NCBI RefSeq assembly: GCF_033807535.1
Contig: NZ_CP136856.1
Span: 3,188,501 to 3,252,500 of the forward strand
DNA from: Oceanisphaera sp. IT1-181
Lineage (GTDB): Bacteria; Pseudomonadota; Gammaproteobacteria; Enterobacterales; Aeromonadaceae
Direction of reading: 5' to 3'
Length of the DNA stretch: 64,000 nt
Every line of letters starts with the position of its first letter. Within the stretch, counting starts at the first letter, position 1. Made by a program: the position numbers and the translations under genes. Of this stretch, positions 33,857-43,613 are shown one piece after another. The notes below the pieces were generated by a model. The model was given only the letters and a program-made list of their open reading frames with translations, did not search any database and was not told where the DNA came from.

Positions 33857-34005
33857 TAGATGAACCCTCACCGGGCAAATGGATTACCGTTAAGGTAAGA
33901 ATCGAGGTCCTTGAGGCCATGAGGGTTCATCTGCGTCAGAACACCCGTTTCGAAGTGGAGGTGCTGGCTACCAATCCAGAGTGCGAGTCTGAAAAGCAAA
34001 GCTAA
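33850..34005 (+). pseudogene. Orphan 3' gene fragment after the ATPase stub
   Basis: An open frame without a start joins directly to the YHS stub and reads GKWITVKVRIEVLEAMRVHL to its stop, ending in CESEKQS. I do not recognise the parent gene. A 12-bp perfect inverted repeat lies within it (33859-33870 and 33920-33931). It is probably a deletion-fusion product. Confidence 0.4.
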
Positions 34006-34047
34006 GTTAGAAACCTGAAATGTCCTTACGGCTATCAAGGAGTGACC

Positions 34048-36435
34048 ATGGATTGCTATTCCATTGAGGACTCACACAGAGTCCAGCAGCGTGCCGCACA
34101 ATACCGCAGGCGCTACACCAAGTTTGCCGGCTGGGCACACGGTCGCGGCGTAGTCGAACACACGGATTTGACCCAGGTGCGTGTGTTCGATTTGTGCCAG
34201 CAGCTTATCTGCTCTGGGCGCTACAACACGCTTGACGATGCGTTGGCGACCTTCGTCGCAGCGGATACCCTGACTAACGCCGCCATGTGGTTGGTGGCCC
34301 ACATGACGTATGCCAACAAAGTAGACTTGTCTGGACAGCCGTTAGCGGCCAGCGATTTCAAGGAAAACCCTCAGGGTCATACTGGCGGCTCGCTGAACAT
34401 GGTGCCAGCCTATATTGGTTACACCGCCGCCAATTCACTGGCGGGAATCACTCGCAGTTGGCTGATGGGCCAGGGCCACTGTGTGGCAGCGATAGACAGT
34501 GTCAATACCTTGCTTGGGAACCTTCACCCGGAGCAAGAAGCTCGCTACTCCCTCGATGAGGACGGTTTGACACGGTTAGTAAGTGATTTTTACAGCTATG
34601 CCATCAACCCCGATGGCACCCCCGAGGCGCCACTCGGCAGCCACGTAAACCCTCACACGGCCGGCGGGCTGATTGAAGGGGGTTATCTGGGGTTTGCCGA
34701 ACTGCAATATACCCATATGCCGTTGCCAGAGGAACGGCTGGTTGCTTTTCTGAGTGATGGTGCCTTTGAAGAGCAGCGGGGAAGCGACTGGGCCAGTCGT
34801 TGGTGGCGCGCCGAGGACTGTGGCCTGGTGACACCGGTAATGATTGCCAACGGACGTCGCATTGATCAGCGCTCGACCATCTTTTTGCAGGGCGGCACCG
34901 ATTGGTTTCGACAGCACCTGAAGTTGAATGGGTTCCATCCCATCGTCATTGACGGACGGGATCCGGCGGCCTTTATCTGGGGAATTTTCGAGGCGGAGTC
35001 GAGATTGCAGGCGTGTAGTGACCAAGTGCGTGCCGGCACCATGGCGTATCCGGTAAGGCTGCCTTACCTGATTGGTGAAACAATAAAAGGCTACGGTTTT
35101 TATGGCGCGGGTACCAATGCCGCCCATGGCACCCCGTTGCCGGCCATACCAAAATTCGATGACGCGTCACGCACCTATTTTAACGATTCCGTGGCTCGTC
35201 TCTTTGTGCCTGAAACCGAGATGCGCCGAGCAAAGGAAGTACTAGCAACCCACACCGCAGATCATCGACCGGCGGAAAAAGATCACCCCTTGAGTTGCCG
35301 TGAGGTGGTGCTACAGACAGTACCCGCCCCTAAGTGGTTGCAAATGGGGGAGCTGAACTCGCCCATGGCGGCCGTCGATCAGCTATTTGTGGCGCTTGTG
35401 AAAGCCAACCCAGCTTTGCGTGTACGACTGGGGAATCCGGATGAACTGCGCAGCAACCAGATGAACCAGACCCTCGATTTACTGAAACACCGTGCCTTGG
35501 CACCAGAATCTGGGCTGGCCGAATCATTGCACGGTTCGGTGATCACGGCACTCAATGAAGAAGCAGTAGTCAGTGCCGCGCTGGGTAATAAGGGGGGCCT
35601 TAATCTGGTGGTTTCCTATGAAGCGTTTGCCATGAAAATGGTCGGAGCCCTCCGCCAAGAAATTATCTTTGCCAGGCACCAGCAACGCGTGGGTCGGCCG
35701 GCTCGCTGGCTTTCGGTCCCTGTCATTGCCACGTCGCACCTCTGGGAAAATGGCAAAAACGAGCAGTCTCACCAAGACCCAGCCTTTGGCGATGTGTTAA
35801 TGGGAGAGATGAGTGACATTGCCCGCGTTGTCTATCCGCCAGACAGTAACAGTGCGATGGCGAGCCTTAATGCTTGCTACCAGACTCAAGGTCAAGTGTG
35901 GGCCATGACGATTCCCAAAGGTAGGTTGCCGACAGCACTGGATAGTCACCAAGCCGAGCAATTGGTGCGCGATGGTGCTATTGCGCTTAGCGAAGGTAAC
36001 GACGTGCAGTTAATCGCCGTCGGCGCTTATCAACTACAAGTTTGCCAAGTAGTGGCTGACGATCTCAGCCACCAAGGCATTTCATGCGCAGTTGTCTGCC
36101 TCTTGGAGCCGGGCCGTTTCCGCGACCCTCGGGATGAGGTAGAAGCGGAACATCAATCATCCAGCCAGAGTAGAGCCGCACTGTTTACCAGCGACATAAA
36201 GCTACGAGTGTTTGTGTGCCATATGCGACCGGAAACCCTGCTGGGGATTTGCCGCCCCCTCGATCTGGGACGGGATCGCACGCTGGCTTTCGGTTACACC
36301 AATCATGGGGGAACGCTTGATACCGCAGGTCTGCTGCTGGCTAATGGCAGTGATCCTCAATCGATCAGGCAAGCCATAGTGTCACAACTGGACACGCTCG
36401 ACTTGGATAACGCAACACGGTCGCCATTAATCTGA
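34048..36435 (+). CDS. xfp: Phosphoketolase (xylulose-5-P / fructose-6-P)
   Basis: The start ATG 34048 follows AAGGAG at a good distance. The 795-residue protein has phosphoketolase signatures: NPQGHTGGSLNMVPAYIGYT, LHPEQEARYS, the TPP-site FLSDGAFEEQRGSDWA, and NGKNEQSHQDPAFGDV in the C-terminal half. It uses thiamine pyrophosphate to split xylulose-5-P (and maybe fructose-6-P) with phosphate to acetyl-phosphate and glyceraldehyde-3-P (or erythrose-4-P). Its product feeds a glyceraldehyde-3-phosphate dehydrogenase found 7 kb away. It is an unusual cargo gene for a metal island. Confidence 0.93.
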   Translation: MDCYSIEDSHRVQQRAAQYRRRYTKFAGWAHGRGVVEHTDLTQVRVFDLCQQLICSGRYNTLDDALATFVAADTLTNAAMWLVAHMTYANKVDLSGQPLAASDFKENPQGHTGGSLNMVPAYIGYTAANSLAGITRSWLMGQGHCVAAIDSVNTLLGNLHPEQEARYSLDEDGLTRLVSDFYSYAINPDGTPEAPLGSHVNPHTAGGLIEGGYLGFAELQYTHMPLPEERLVAFLSDGAFEEQRGSDWASRWWRAEDCGLVTPVMIANGRRIDQRSTIFLQGGTDWFRQHLKLNGFHPIVIDGRDPAAFIWGIFEAESRLQACSDQVRAGTMAYPVRLPYLIGETIKGYGFYGAGTNAAHGTPLPAIPKFDDASRTYFNDSVARLFVPETEMRRAKEVLATHTADHRPAEKDHPLSCREVVLQTVPAPKWLQMGELNSPMAAVDQLFVALVKANPALRVRLGNPDELRSNQMNQTLDLLKHRALAPESGLAESLHGSVITALNEEAVVSAALGNKGGLNLVVSYEAFAMKMVGALRQEIIFARHQQRVGRPARWLSVPVIATSHLWENGKNEQSHQDPAFGDVLMGEMSDIARVVYPPDSNSAMASLNACYQTQGQVWAMTIPKGRLPTALDSHQAEQLVRDGAIALSEGNDVQLIAVGAYQLQVCQVVADDLSHQGISCAVVCLLEPGRFRDPRDEVEAEHQSSSQSRAALFTSDIKLRVFVCHMRPETLLGICRPLDLGRDRTLAFGYTNHGGTLDTAGLLLANGSDPQSIRQAIVSQLDTLDLDNATRSPLI

Positions 36436-36479
36436 TTTCACACACCAGACCTTTAGGCCGCATATAGGTATATCAAACC

Positions 36480-37148
36480 ATGAATGAATCGTTCAACAAC
36501 GCTGGAGCCTGGGGTATCACACTGATTGTTATCGTGTTGGTGTCGTGGTTCTTTTATCGTTATTTTGCACCGAAGAACTGGCGGGAATGGGCGGGTGCCG
36601 GGGTGGTGCAGGCCTTTATCATCGCACTTTATGCAGAAATGTATGGCTTTCCACTTACCATCTATCTGTTGGTACGTTTTTTCGGTCTGGACAGCGAGTA
36701 TGTCAGCGCCAATTTGTGGTCGACCCTGGTAGGGCTAGGCGAAACCGGCATGCTGATCTCTATGCTACTCGGCTATGCACTTGCGTTCATCGGGATCGGG
36801 CTCTTTATTCAGGGATGGCGCCAGGTTCACAAGGCCCGTAGAGAAAACCGTCTGGTGACAGACGGGCTGTATGCGTATGTACGAAATCCACAGTACACGG
36901 GGCTGTTCATTGCGCTGTTCGGCGAAGGCGTAGTGCATTGGCCAACGCTGTTCTCGGTCGGCCTGTTTCCAGTCATCGTACTGGTCTACACATGGCTAGC
37001 TCGACGCGAGGAGCAGCAAGTGTTGCAGCAGTTTGGTGAGGAGTACGGCGCCTATCAGCGGCAGGTACCTATGTTTATTCCTCGCTGGGGGCAGTGGCAA
37101 AAACTCGCCGCCGCTTCACGAAAAAGCAGTGATGATAAAACATCATAG
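36480..37148 (+). CDS. ICMT/PEMT-like membrane methyltransferase
   Basis: A 222-residue protein with about five helices. The conserved SAM-binding motif is RNPQYTGLFIALFGEGVVHW followed by REEQQVLQQFGEEYGAYQR, as in isoprenylcysteine carboxylmethyltransferase-like and phospholipid methyltransferase-like proteins. It methylates a lipid or small molecule in the membrane; the substrate is unknown. It lies between phosphoketolase and the copper ATPase, 45 and 68 bp apart, probably in one operon. Confidence 0.85.
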   Translation: MNESFNNAGAWGITLIVIVLVSWFFYRYFAPKNWREWAGAGVVQAFIIALYAEMYGFPLTIYLLVRFFGLDSEYVSANLWSTLVGLGETGMLISMLLGYALAFIGIGLFIQGWRQVHKARRENRLVTDGLYAYVRNPQYTGLFIALFGEGVVHWPTLFSVGLFPVIVLVYTWLARREEQQVLQQFGEEYGAYQRQVPMFIPRWGQWQKLAAASRKSSDDKTS

Positions 37149-37216
37149 TGTCTTCTCATAAAGTGTGAAACCTGATCTTCTGGATTGAAGATAACAATCA
37201 AAAGGATGGTTGAATT

Positions 37217-39595
37217 ATGTCCTCAAAAAATAGCACAGCCAATTCTGGGACGTCAGTACTCAGTGAAGCTACCGCGCAATACACCTGTCCGATGCACCAC
37301 GAAGTAGTATCGGATGAGCCAGGAGATTGTCCAAAATGTGGGATGCATCTTGTTCCATTAGAGGAGGTTGATAGCACCACGCACTCTGATCATGCATCTC
37401 ATCATCATGCTGGTAGCGACCCAAAGGCATCAGACGATGATCTTAAGTACAACAAGCTACCCACCGGTTATGAGGGAACGGTCTACACCTGCCCCATGCA
37501 CCCTCAAGTTCGCCAAGCCAAACCCGGAGCCTGCCCGCTTTGTGGAATGGGGTTGGAGGTTGAATCCGCCGCAGTGGGTGATGAGGGGCCCAACCCGGAA
37601 CTTGTGGATTTCACTCATCGCTTCTGGGTCGCACTGGTCCTTTCAATACCCTTGCTGATCCTGACTATGGCGCCCTTCGTTGGTATCACGGCGGTTCGCG
37701 ACTTTTTTGGTGAACGCATGTCGCAGTGGATTGAACTGGCATTAGCGACGCCGGTGATTTTCTGGTCAGGCTGGCCCTTCTTTACCCGTGGTTATCATTC
37801 GTTTCGCACCATGAACCTGAACATGTTCAGCCTGATTAGTATGGGGGTGGGTGCCGCCTATATTTTCAGTATTGTTGCGGTGTTGGCACCGGGTATATTC
37901 CCGGACGGATTTCGCGGAGCTGGCGGTCACGTCGGTGTATATTTCGAAGCCGCCGCCGTTATCGTCACGCTGGTTCTGCTGGGCCAGCTGATGGAACTTC
38001 GGGCCCGCGAAGGTACTGGCAAGGCCATTCGCGCATTACTGGATATGGCGGCTAAAACCGCACGACTGATCAAATCAGATGACACCGAGGTAGAGATTCC
38101 CCTTGAAGATGTACAAGTCGGCAACCATCTGCGTGTGCGCCCTGGTGATAAAGTGCCGGTAGACGGTGTGGTTGTCGAAGGCCGGTCGTCCATCGATGAA
38201 TCGATGATTTCCGGTGAGCCGTTACCAGTGGAAAAGGTATCTGGTGAGAAAGTCACCGGCGCCACGATTAATGGTACGGGTAGCTTCGTCATGGAGGCCA
38301 CTCGGGTGGGTGCGGATACCATGCTGAGCCAGATTGTTGAAATGGTCGCCAATGCCCAGCGCAGTCGAGCGCCGATTCAGAAGTTTGCCGATATGGTGGC
38401 CGGTAAATTTGTACCGGCCGTGATTGGGATAGCGGTGCTGTCTTTTATCGCTTGGGCTGTCTGGGGGCCGGCACCCGCCCTGTCTTATGCGCTAGTGTCG
38501 GCGGTTGCCGTGTTGATTATTGCCTGCCCATGCGCATTGGGCCTTGCAACCCCCATGTCGATCATGACCGCAACCGGTCGTGGAGCCCAACTGGGTGTGC
38601 TTATAAAAAACGCAGAATCTCTGGAACGTTTTGCCAAGGTTGATATCTTGATGGTAGACAAAACCGGTACCTTAACGGAAGGAAAGCCCAAGCTCGTCGC
38701 GGTGTTGCCAGAATCGGGCCATGATGAGGCCGAGGTTCTGAGGCTGGCGGCCACGCTGGAGAAGGGGTCTGAGCATCCTCTGGCTGAAGCGATTGTTGCT
38801 GGTGCCGAAGCTCGTAATGTGGCACTCGGTAAAGCCGATGATTTTGAGGCAGTAACAGGTAAAGGGGTTAAAGGAATGGTTGACGGCAAGCCGGTGGCTC
38901 TGGGCAATGCCAAAATGCTTGAGGAGCTGGGACTAGATGGAGGCCATTTGGTTGATGTTGCCAACACCCGACGTGACGAAGGTGAAACAGTGATGTTCGT
39001 GGTATTGGATGGTGCGGTAGCCGGCCTCGTCAGCGTTGCTGACCCGGTCAAAGAAACGACTCCTGCGGCGTTGCGTGCACTTCATGAGTTGGGTTTTCGG
39101 ATTATTATGGCAACCGGTGACAACGAGCGAACTGCCAAGGCTGTTGCCGCGAAGTTAGGCATCGATGAAATCCGCGCCGACGTGCTACCGGAAGACAAGG
39201 CTCGCATTATCCGCGAGCTGCAGGCCGAGGGCCACAAAGTGGCGATGGCGGGCGACGGAGTCAACGACGCCCCCGCTCTTGCTCAGGCGGATGTGGGTAT
39301 TGCCATGGGAACCGGTGCTGACGTCGCCATTGAAAGCGCCGGATTTACGTTGGTCAAGGGCAATCTAGACGGAATTGTTCGTGCCAGAAAACTGTCGGTT
39401 GCCACAATGCGCAATATCAAACAAAACCTGTTTTTTGCATTGGTGTACAACGGAGCTGGGGTTCCTATCGCCGCGGGGGTGCTCTATCCCTTTACCGGTA
39501 TTTTAATAAGCCCAATGTTCGCCGCTTTCGCAATGAGTGCGTCGTCTCTGTCTGTGGTAATGAACGCTTTACGCTTACGACGAGAAAAAATCTAG
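37217..39595 (+). CDS. Copper-translocating P-type ATPase with two heavy-metal-binding N-terminal zinc-finger-like motifs
   Basis: A 792-residue P1B ATPase. The N-terminus has two CPMH...CPKCGM-type units (CPMHHEVVSDEPGDCPKCGM and CPMHPQVRQAKPGACPLCGM) around a His-rich linker, as in CopA/SilP pumps. Eight helices include the metal-site CPC (IIACPCALGLATP). Also present are SGEP in the actuator domain, DKTGTLTEGKP (phosphorylated Asp), GSEHPLAEA and GDGVNDAPALAQADVGIAMG. It exports Cu(I) (or Ag) from the cytoplasm. It is intact, unlike the second ATPase at 46944. Confidence 0.92.
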   Translation: MSSKNSTANSGTSVLSEATAQYTCPMHHEVVSDEPGDCPKCGMHLVPLEEVDSTTHSDHASHHHAGSDPKASDDDLKYNKLPTGYEGTVYTCPMHPQVRQAKPGACPLCGMGLEVESAAVGDEGPNPELVDFTHRFWVALVLSIPLLILTMAPFVGITAVRDFFGERMSQWIELALATPVIFWSGWPFFTRGYHSFRTMNLNMFSLISMGVGAAYIFSIVAVLAPGIFPDGFRGAGGHVGVYFEAAAVIVTLVLLGQLMELRAREGTGKAIRALLDMAAKTARLIKSDDTEVEIPLEDVQVGNHLRVRPGDKVPVDGVVVEGRSSIDESMISGEPLPVEKVSGEKVTGATINGTGSFVMEATRVGADTMLSQIVEMVANAQRSRAPIQKFADMVAGKFVPAVIGIAVLSFIAWAVWGPAPALSYALVSAVAVLIIACPCALGLATPMSIMTATGRGAQLGVLIKNAESLERFAKVDILMVDKTGTLTEGKPKLVAVLPESGHDEAEVLRLAATLEKGSEHPLAEAIVAGAEARNVALGKADDFEAVTGKGVKGMVDGKPVALGNAKMLEELGLDGGHLVDVANTRRDEGETVMFVVLDGAVAGLVSVADPVKETTPAALRALHELGFRIIMATGDNERTAKAVAAKLGIDEIRADVLPEDKARIIRELQAEGHKVAMAGDGVNDAPALAQADVGIAMGTGADVAIESAGFTLVKGNLDGIVRARKLSVATMRNIKQNLFFALVYNGAGVPIAAGVLYPFTGILISPMFAAFAMSASSLSVVMNALRLRREKI

Positions 39596-39842
39596 TGTCC
39601 AGTCAGGCTAAGCGGTAAATGGTGGTGTCTTTTGCCCAGTGGCTGATTTTGCCTATGTTGCTGGCCTATTCCACAAGATGGATGTTTCTTGGGTGGTTGG
39701 CTTCGAAGCATATCGAACGCGATTAGACTGACCAAAGTGACAACCACGTTCGTCCAGAACGTTTTTAAAAAGGTCAACGTCGTCGTCATGACATGAGTTT
39801 ATAAAGCGCTGCGCAAAGACACTTAATCGCGATAGCGCTTTG
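39596..39842. other. Gap after the copper ATPase
   Basis: About 245 bp between convergent genes. A 65-codon minus-strand frame (39592-39789) starts with a helix (LKTFWTNVVVTLVSLIAFDM) but has no supporting context; I do not call it. No clear terminator seen. Confidence 0.4.
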
Positions 39843-40283
39843 CTAGCTTGCGAAAGGTTTTTTGCCGCCCATGATCTGCAGAACGAAGGTTCCGGATGCC
39901 GTGATCAGCAGAAAGCCGTGAAAGGCCTCCATTGCGGTCATGAATCGAAGGTGTCCGCCGGGCGTGAGATCGCCTCGTCCGAGTGTCGTGAAATTGACCA
40001 GCGAGAAGTAAAAGTAGTCCATAAAGATGAGGGGCTTGCCGTCGCTGGTTGCGGACGATACGAGGTCGCCGATCTGCAGGTCATGCACAGCAATCCAGAA
40101 GCCGGCCGCATAGAGCAGTGCCTCGGACGTATGGGCCAGCACGATCGCGGCAACAGTGACGGCAAGGCAGTGTCCCGGATGGCGGGACGGCGTCACGAAC
40201 TGTGACGCGAACCGCAGCACGCCGTAATGGATTGCAGTGCAGACGGCGATTAGGAGCGCCGCCAGCGCAATCGCCAGAGTCAT
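39843..40283 (-). CDS. Two-TM potassium channel family protein
   Basis: A 146-residue protein: four hydrophobic segments with a pore loop FTTLGRGDLTPGG, a variant of the TxGxGD K+ filter (R instead of Y/F). It lacks a cytoplasmic regulatory domain. It is the last gene of a high-GC minus-strand block with the MauE fusion and DUF305 protein, about 45 bp apart. Selectivity cannot be judged. Confidence 0.8.
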   Translation of the reverse strand: MTLAIALAALLIAVCTAIHYGVLRFASQFVTPSRHPGHCLAVTVAAIVLAHTSEALLYAAGFWIAVHDLQIGDLVSSATSDGKPLIFMDYFYFSLVNFTTLGRGDLTPGGHLRFMTAMEAFHGFLLITASGTFVLQIMGGKKPFAS

Positions 40284-40329
40284 CGGTTGCCCGCTTCCGG
40301 ATGACCGCGCCGTAATCGAAGAATCGGCA

Positions 40330-41088
40330 CTAGGTGAAGAGCACGATGGCCATCACCACCGCCATGCCGACCATCATAAGGTTTTCAGTCAGGGAGACGA
40401 AGCCCAGCGGAACGTTGCTATCGCCGCCGACACACGCGCACTTCAGCTCACGTTTGTCGATGTAGACGGCTTTAAAGACCGACACCGCGCCCATAGTGCC
40501 GATGAAAAGCGCACCGGGGATCGACAGCCACGGCAGAACCGTCGCCGTCATCAAAAGGCCTGCGCCCGTCTCGACGAACGGATAGACGTAGCCATAACGC
40601 ACCCAGCGCTTCGCCAGTAAATCATAGTTCAGAAACATGGTCGAGAAGCTCTCGATATCCTTCAACTTCTGTAGACCCAGCAGGACCATGGAGATTGAGA
40701 TGAACCAGCCCAGCGTCTGCCATGCAAAGACCGACGGTAGCGCGACCCAGGCGAAAGCCAGCGCAAGCAATGCCGAGATTGAGAACAGCGCGATAATCGG
40801 CTGATAGGTTGCGTCGTCGGTCTCCGGGTCCTTTTTTCCGAAATGAATCTGAAGATCGTCATAGCCGCCGATCCGCTCATCACCGATGAAAGTCTGCGGC
40901 GTCGTTTTGACGTCATGCTCGCGCATGAAGGCGTCGGTATCCTCGCGAGTCTCCAGATAGTGATCCTCAACCTCGAATCCCTCACGCTCCAGCAAGTCCT
41001 TGGACTTGAGGCCATAAGGGCAGGTATGTTTCGGCATAACCATCCTGTACAGCACAGCCTTCTTCGTCTGTATATCGCGGGGCATCAA
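40330..41088 (-). CDS. Glutaredoxin-MauE fusion membrane protein
   Basis: A 252-residue protein. Residues 16-85 are glutaredoxin-like: MPKHTCPYGLKSKDLL (one Cys, CPYG, monothiol type), DVKTTPQTFIGDERIGGYDD (the cis-Pro and GG region). The rest is a four-helix MauE/DoxX-type membrane part with a second Cys pair (ELKCACVGGDS). This suggests transmembrane thiol electron transfer, perhaps for protecting or maturing copper enzymes. A broken related sequence is at 57750. It overlaps nothing but follows the DUF305 gene by 8 bp. Confidence 0.85.
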   Translation of the reverse strand: MMPRDIQTKKAVLYRMVMPKHTCPYGLKSKDLLEREGFEVEDHYLETREDTDAFMREHDVKTTPQTFIGDERIGGYDDLQIHFGKKDPETDDATYQPIIALFSISALLALAFAWVALPSVFAWQTLGWFISISMVLLGLQKLKDIESFSTMFLNYDLLAKRWVRYGYVYPFVETGAGLLMTATVLPWLSIPGALFIGTMGAVSVFKAVYIDKRELKCACVGGDSNVPLGFVSLTENLMMVGMAVVMAIVLFT

Positions 41089-41096
41089 AGCCTCCT

Positions 41097-41942
41097 TTAG
41101 TTGCAGGTCCAGTAGCCGTTGAAGCCTACGCGCAGCGGCGGTTTGGTCATCAGGTCGAAGATCAGATCCGCACCTTCGCCCGCATCGGCTTCTCGCGAAA
41201 TCAGCGTCATGCGAATACCTTCGGCCTCCATCGTCGTGCCGTCACCTTTCAGCAGTATCAGCGAGCCGGAGATCTTAGCAACGCCACGTCCGTCCACCGT
41301 CGCCAGAATCGGATCAGCATCAACCGCGCGGTCAAAGCGACAGGTCGCATCGCTGCCAAGAGCACGGGTGATTTCGGCTTCGGTCAGCGGGGCTGGGCGA
41401 ATGCCGGCAATAACGGAGGTGGCTAACGCTTCGGCTACTGTCTTCACCCGAGCTTGTTCGCTCGATTTCCCAAGAGCCGCGTCGGCACCGGCTTTGCCAT
41501 TACGGTCGATGTCTTCAACCAAGAACCGCATCTCGGAAATTTCGCGGTCCTGCGCCAGCACGATCTCTTCGGCCAGTTTCGCCACGCGCGGATCGGTGAT
41601 TTCGGCCCGACGCGAGGTGAGGATCGCGATGGAATGATGCGGAATCATCGCCTTCATCCAGGCCTTGTCTTCGATGAAATCCTGACTGCGGAACAGAAAC
41701 AGTGCGCCGGCGAAGACAAGGGCGCTGCCAGCGAAAATGGCGATGTTAATGATTCTGTTTGAATACATGCTCAGCATGAAGAACAACATGATGACCGCCA
41801 TCATGGCGCCCATGTAGACCGCCATGTAGACGCGGCTCTCGCTGTAGTACAGGTGTTCCCATGCATAGGAGTTTGCGTACATCAGACAGAACATTACGAT
41901 CGTGGACGTGGCGATCATGCCGAAAAAGCGCCAATATGACAT
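41097..41942 (-). CDS. DUF305-domain membrane-anchored protein
   Basis: A 281-residue protein with three N-terminal helices (residues 1-85; SYWRFFGMIATSTIVMFCLM etc.), then the DUF305 motif AWMKAMIPHHSIAILTSRRA and VAKLAEEIVLAQDREISEM, and a C-terminal beta-rich domain. DUF305 proteins are ferritin-like helical proteins often found with copper and heavy-metal genes. The block from 39843 to 41942 is visibly GC-richer than its neighbours and uses GCG/CCG codons, so it may come from another donor, possibly alphaproteobacterial. Confidence 0.85.
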   Translation of the reverse strand: MSYWRFFGMIATSTIVMFCLMYANSYAWEHLYYSESRVYMAVYMGAMMAVIMLFFMLSMYSNRIINIAIFAGSALVFAGALFLFRSQDFIEDKAWMKAMIPHHSIAILTSRRAEITDPRVAKLAEEIVLAQDREISEMRFLVEDIDRNGKAGADAALGKSSEQARVKTVAEALATSVIAGIRPAPLTEAEITRALGSDATCRFDRAVDADPILATVDGRGVAKISGSLILLKGDGTTMEAEGIRMTLISREADAGEGADLIFDLMTKPPLRVGFNGYWTCN

Positions 41943-42480
41943 AAGGTATCCCCTTTGATAACGTCGGCAATCACTGTAGTTGCGCTGGAAGGTCCCGTTA
42001 GGATTCCAACGATTTTACGATCGAGGAATCCTGCCGATTTAAGTATAAAAAGTATAGACACCTTTTTTATAGATCAACCATATCTGAACAATTGCAACTC
42101 CGCGCTTCGCTCCGAGCGCTGCACAATCTGCGCTGAGCTCAGTCTTCAGTCGCTGAGTTTTCCCTCGGATTTTCGCGCATATGCATCCAATACTTGAACA
42201 AATAGTACTTATGCTTCAGCGCTATGTATTGCAAGGCTCGCCTACAGATTGTTGTCGATATAGGTGCGGCCATCGTTAAGATTGCGCGCAAGAGCCTACC
42301 ACTAATTTATGGTGTATCCGATCGCCTCCGCGATAACTAATTTGCGTGAGATCTTTGGCACCTGCTCCATCGGCCAAGTGTACGGCTCTGCGCTCATGCG
42401 GTGGGGATCCTGACAGAGATTCGCGGCTACATCATGGAACAACAATGAGGACAATAGGCATGAGCATCCTAGTTAACTAC
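41943..42480. other. 538-bp gap upstream of the DUF305 operon
   Basis: The first 120 bp is AT-rich (AAGTATAAAAAGTATAGACA) and should carry the promoter of the minus-strand DUF305 block. The remainder is GC-mixed and contains stop codons in every frame; fragments such as EIFGTCSIGQVYGSAL look like decayed coding sequence of unknown origin. I see no intact gene. Confidence 0.4.
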
Positions 42481-43611
42481 TTAAAGCCACTTTCGTAAAA
42501 ATCGTCCAAATACATCGTAGATGCCATTGATGAATCCACGATGTTTCCAGTCCACCAAAGTTATCTCATGCGAGTTCTTTAGATCATCCAAAAAGGTTTC
42601 TCTCAACTGACTGATCAACTGACGACTCCTTGAAATTAACGTTAGTTCATAGTTGATGAACAAGCTTCTGTAGTCGAAGTTGGCTGTCCCTATACTTCCC
42701 CAGATATCGTCAACAAGGAGAACTTTTGAATGCAAAAAACGTGGTGTGTACTCGAATATGCGGACACCGTTTTCGATGAGCTCACCGTAAAAAGCCCGGG
42801 CAGCCCATTGTGCAGGTGCTGAGTCCGTTTTTTCGGTGGTCAGAATACAGACGTCGACTCCCCGGCGCGCGGCGAAGATAAGTTGCCTACGCAAGCCTCG
42901 GTCGGGAACAAAATAAGGTGTCACAAGCCAAATGCTCTTTGACGCTGTTACCAGCTGGTCCTTAATGGTACACCGTAGCTGGATACGGCACCTGCGCGTG
43001 GTATTAGGCACAATCCGGCTGTCACCCTCATTACTTTTAAGTGGGTCTCCGTCGGGGTGACCGCACCAGAAAGCGTCAAACAGAGCCTCGGCCTCTGCGG
43101 CCAGTATCCCACCAAAGCAAGCGTGAGCATCGCGCCACCGTGTTAAGCCGTAGAATCGTTGGGAGCCTTCACGGTGAATGTTGAAGCCGCCGAGATACGC
43201 TGTCTGGCCATCGACCACCAACAATTTGCGATGATCACGACGGTTGTAACGCATCGGCTGTCGCCAACTCCAGCGATGGAAGCGTTGCAGACGTACCCCG
43301 GCCGCCCTAAGCTGACGCCGATGACGCAGAGGAAGGCAGCTACTGGAGCCCAAGGCGTCGACATGAACGCGTACATCAAGGCCGCGCCGGGACTGGCGCA
43401 TCAGTTCATTGAGTAACACGGTTCCGACTTCGTCTGCGGCCAGAATATAAGAGGCCAGAAAGACACGGTGGGTTGCCGCGCGAATCGAGCGTGCCATCGC
43501 TGCGTAAAGTTCGTCCCCTTCTGTGAAAAGTGTGAACTCAGTCTTGAGAGGCTCTCCGGTGCCAACCGCTGAATGCGAGCTTTGCTGGGGGAACCTTGAA
43601 TGACCGTTCAC
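42481..43611 (-). CDS. Phospholipase D / cardiolipin synthase-like protein
   Basis: A 376-residue protein with two PLD catalytic HKD motifs: HRKLLVVDGQTAYLGGFNIH (first) and HSKVLLVDDIWGSIGTANFD (second). This pattern is typical of cardiolipin synthase B-like enzymes that join phosphatidylglycerol or phosphatidylethanolamine. No membrane anchor is seen, so it is probably peripheral. It is separated by 2 bp from the GAPDH gene, so they form one operon. Confidence 0.88.
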   Translation of the reverse strand: MNGHSRFPQQSSHSAVGTGEPLKTEFTLFTEGDELYAAMARSIRAATHRVFLASYILAADEVGTVLLNELMRQSRRGLDVRVHVDALGSSSCLPLRHRRQLRAAGVRLQRFHRWSWRQPMRYNRRDHRKLLVVDGQTAYLGGFNIHREGSQRFYGLTRWRDAHACFGGILAAEAEALFDAFWCGHPDGDPLKSNEGDSRIVPNTTRRCRIQLRCTIKDQLVTASKSIWLVTPYFVPDRGLRRQLIFAARRGVDVCILTTEKTDSAPAQWAARAFYGELIENGVRIFEYTPRFLHSKVLLVDDIWGSIGTANFDYRSLFINYELTLISRSRQLISQLRETFLDDLKNSHEITLVDWKHRGFINGIYDVFGRFLRKWL

Positions 43612-43613
43612 AT

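Noticed and set aside
39592..39789. Minus-strand 65-codon frame after the copper ATPase, with one hydrophobic helix
   Set aside because: No ribosome site, no family, and overlap with the ATPase stop region; not enough support.
40237..40620. Plus-strand frame of 127 codons across the K+ channel and MauE genes
   Set aside because: Long open antisense frames are expected in GC-rich sequence; the minus-strand genes are well supported.
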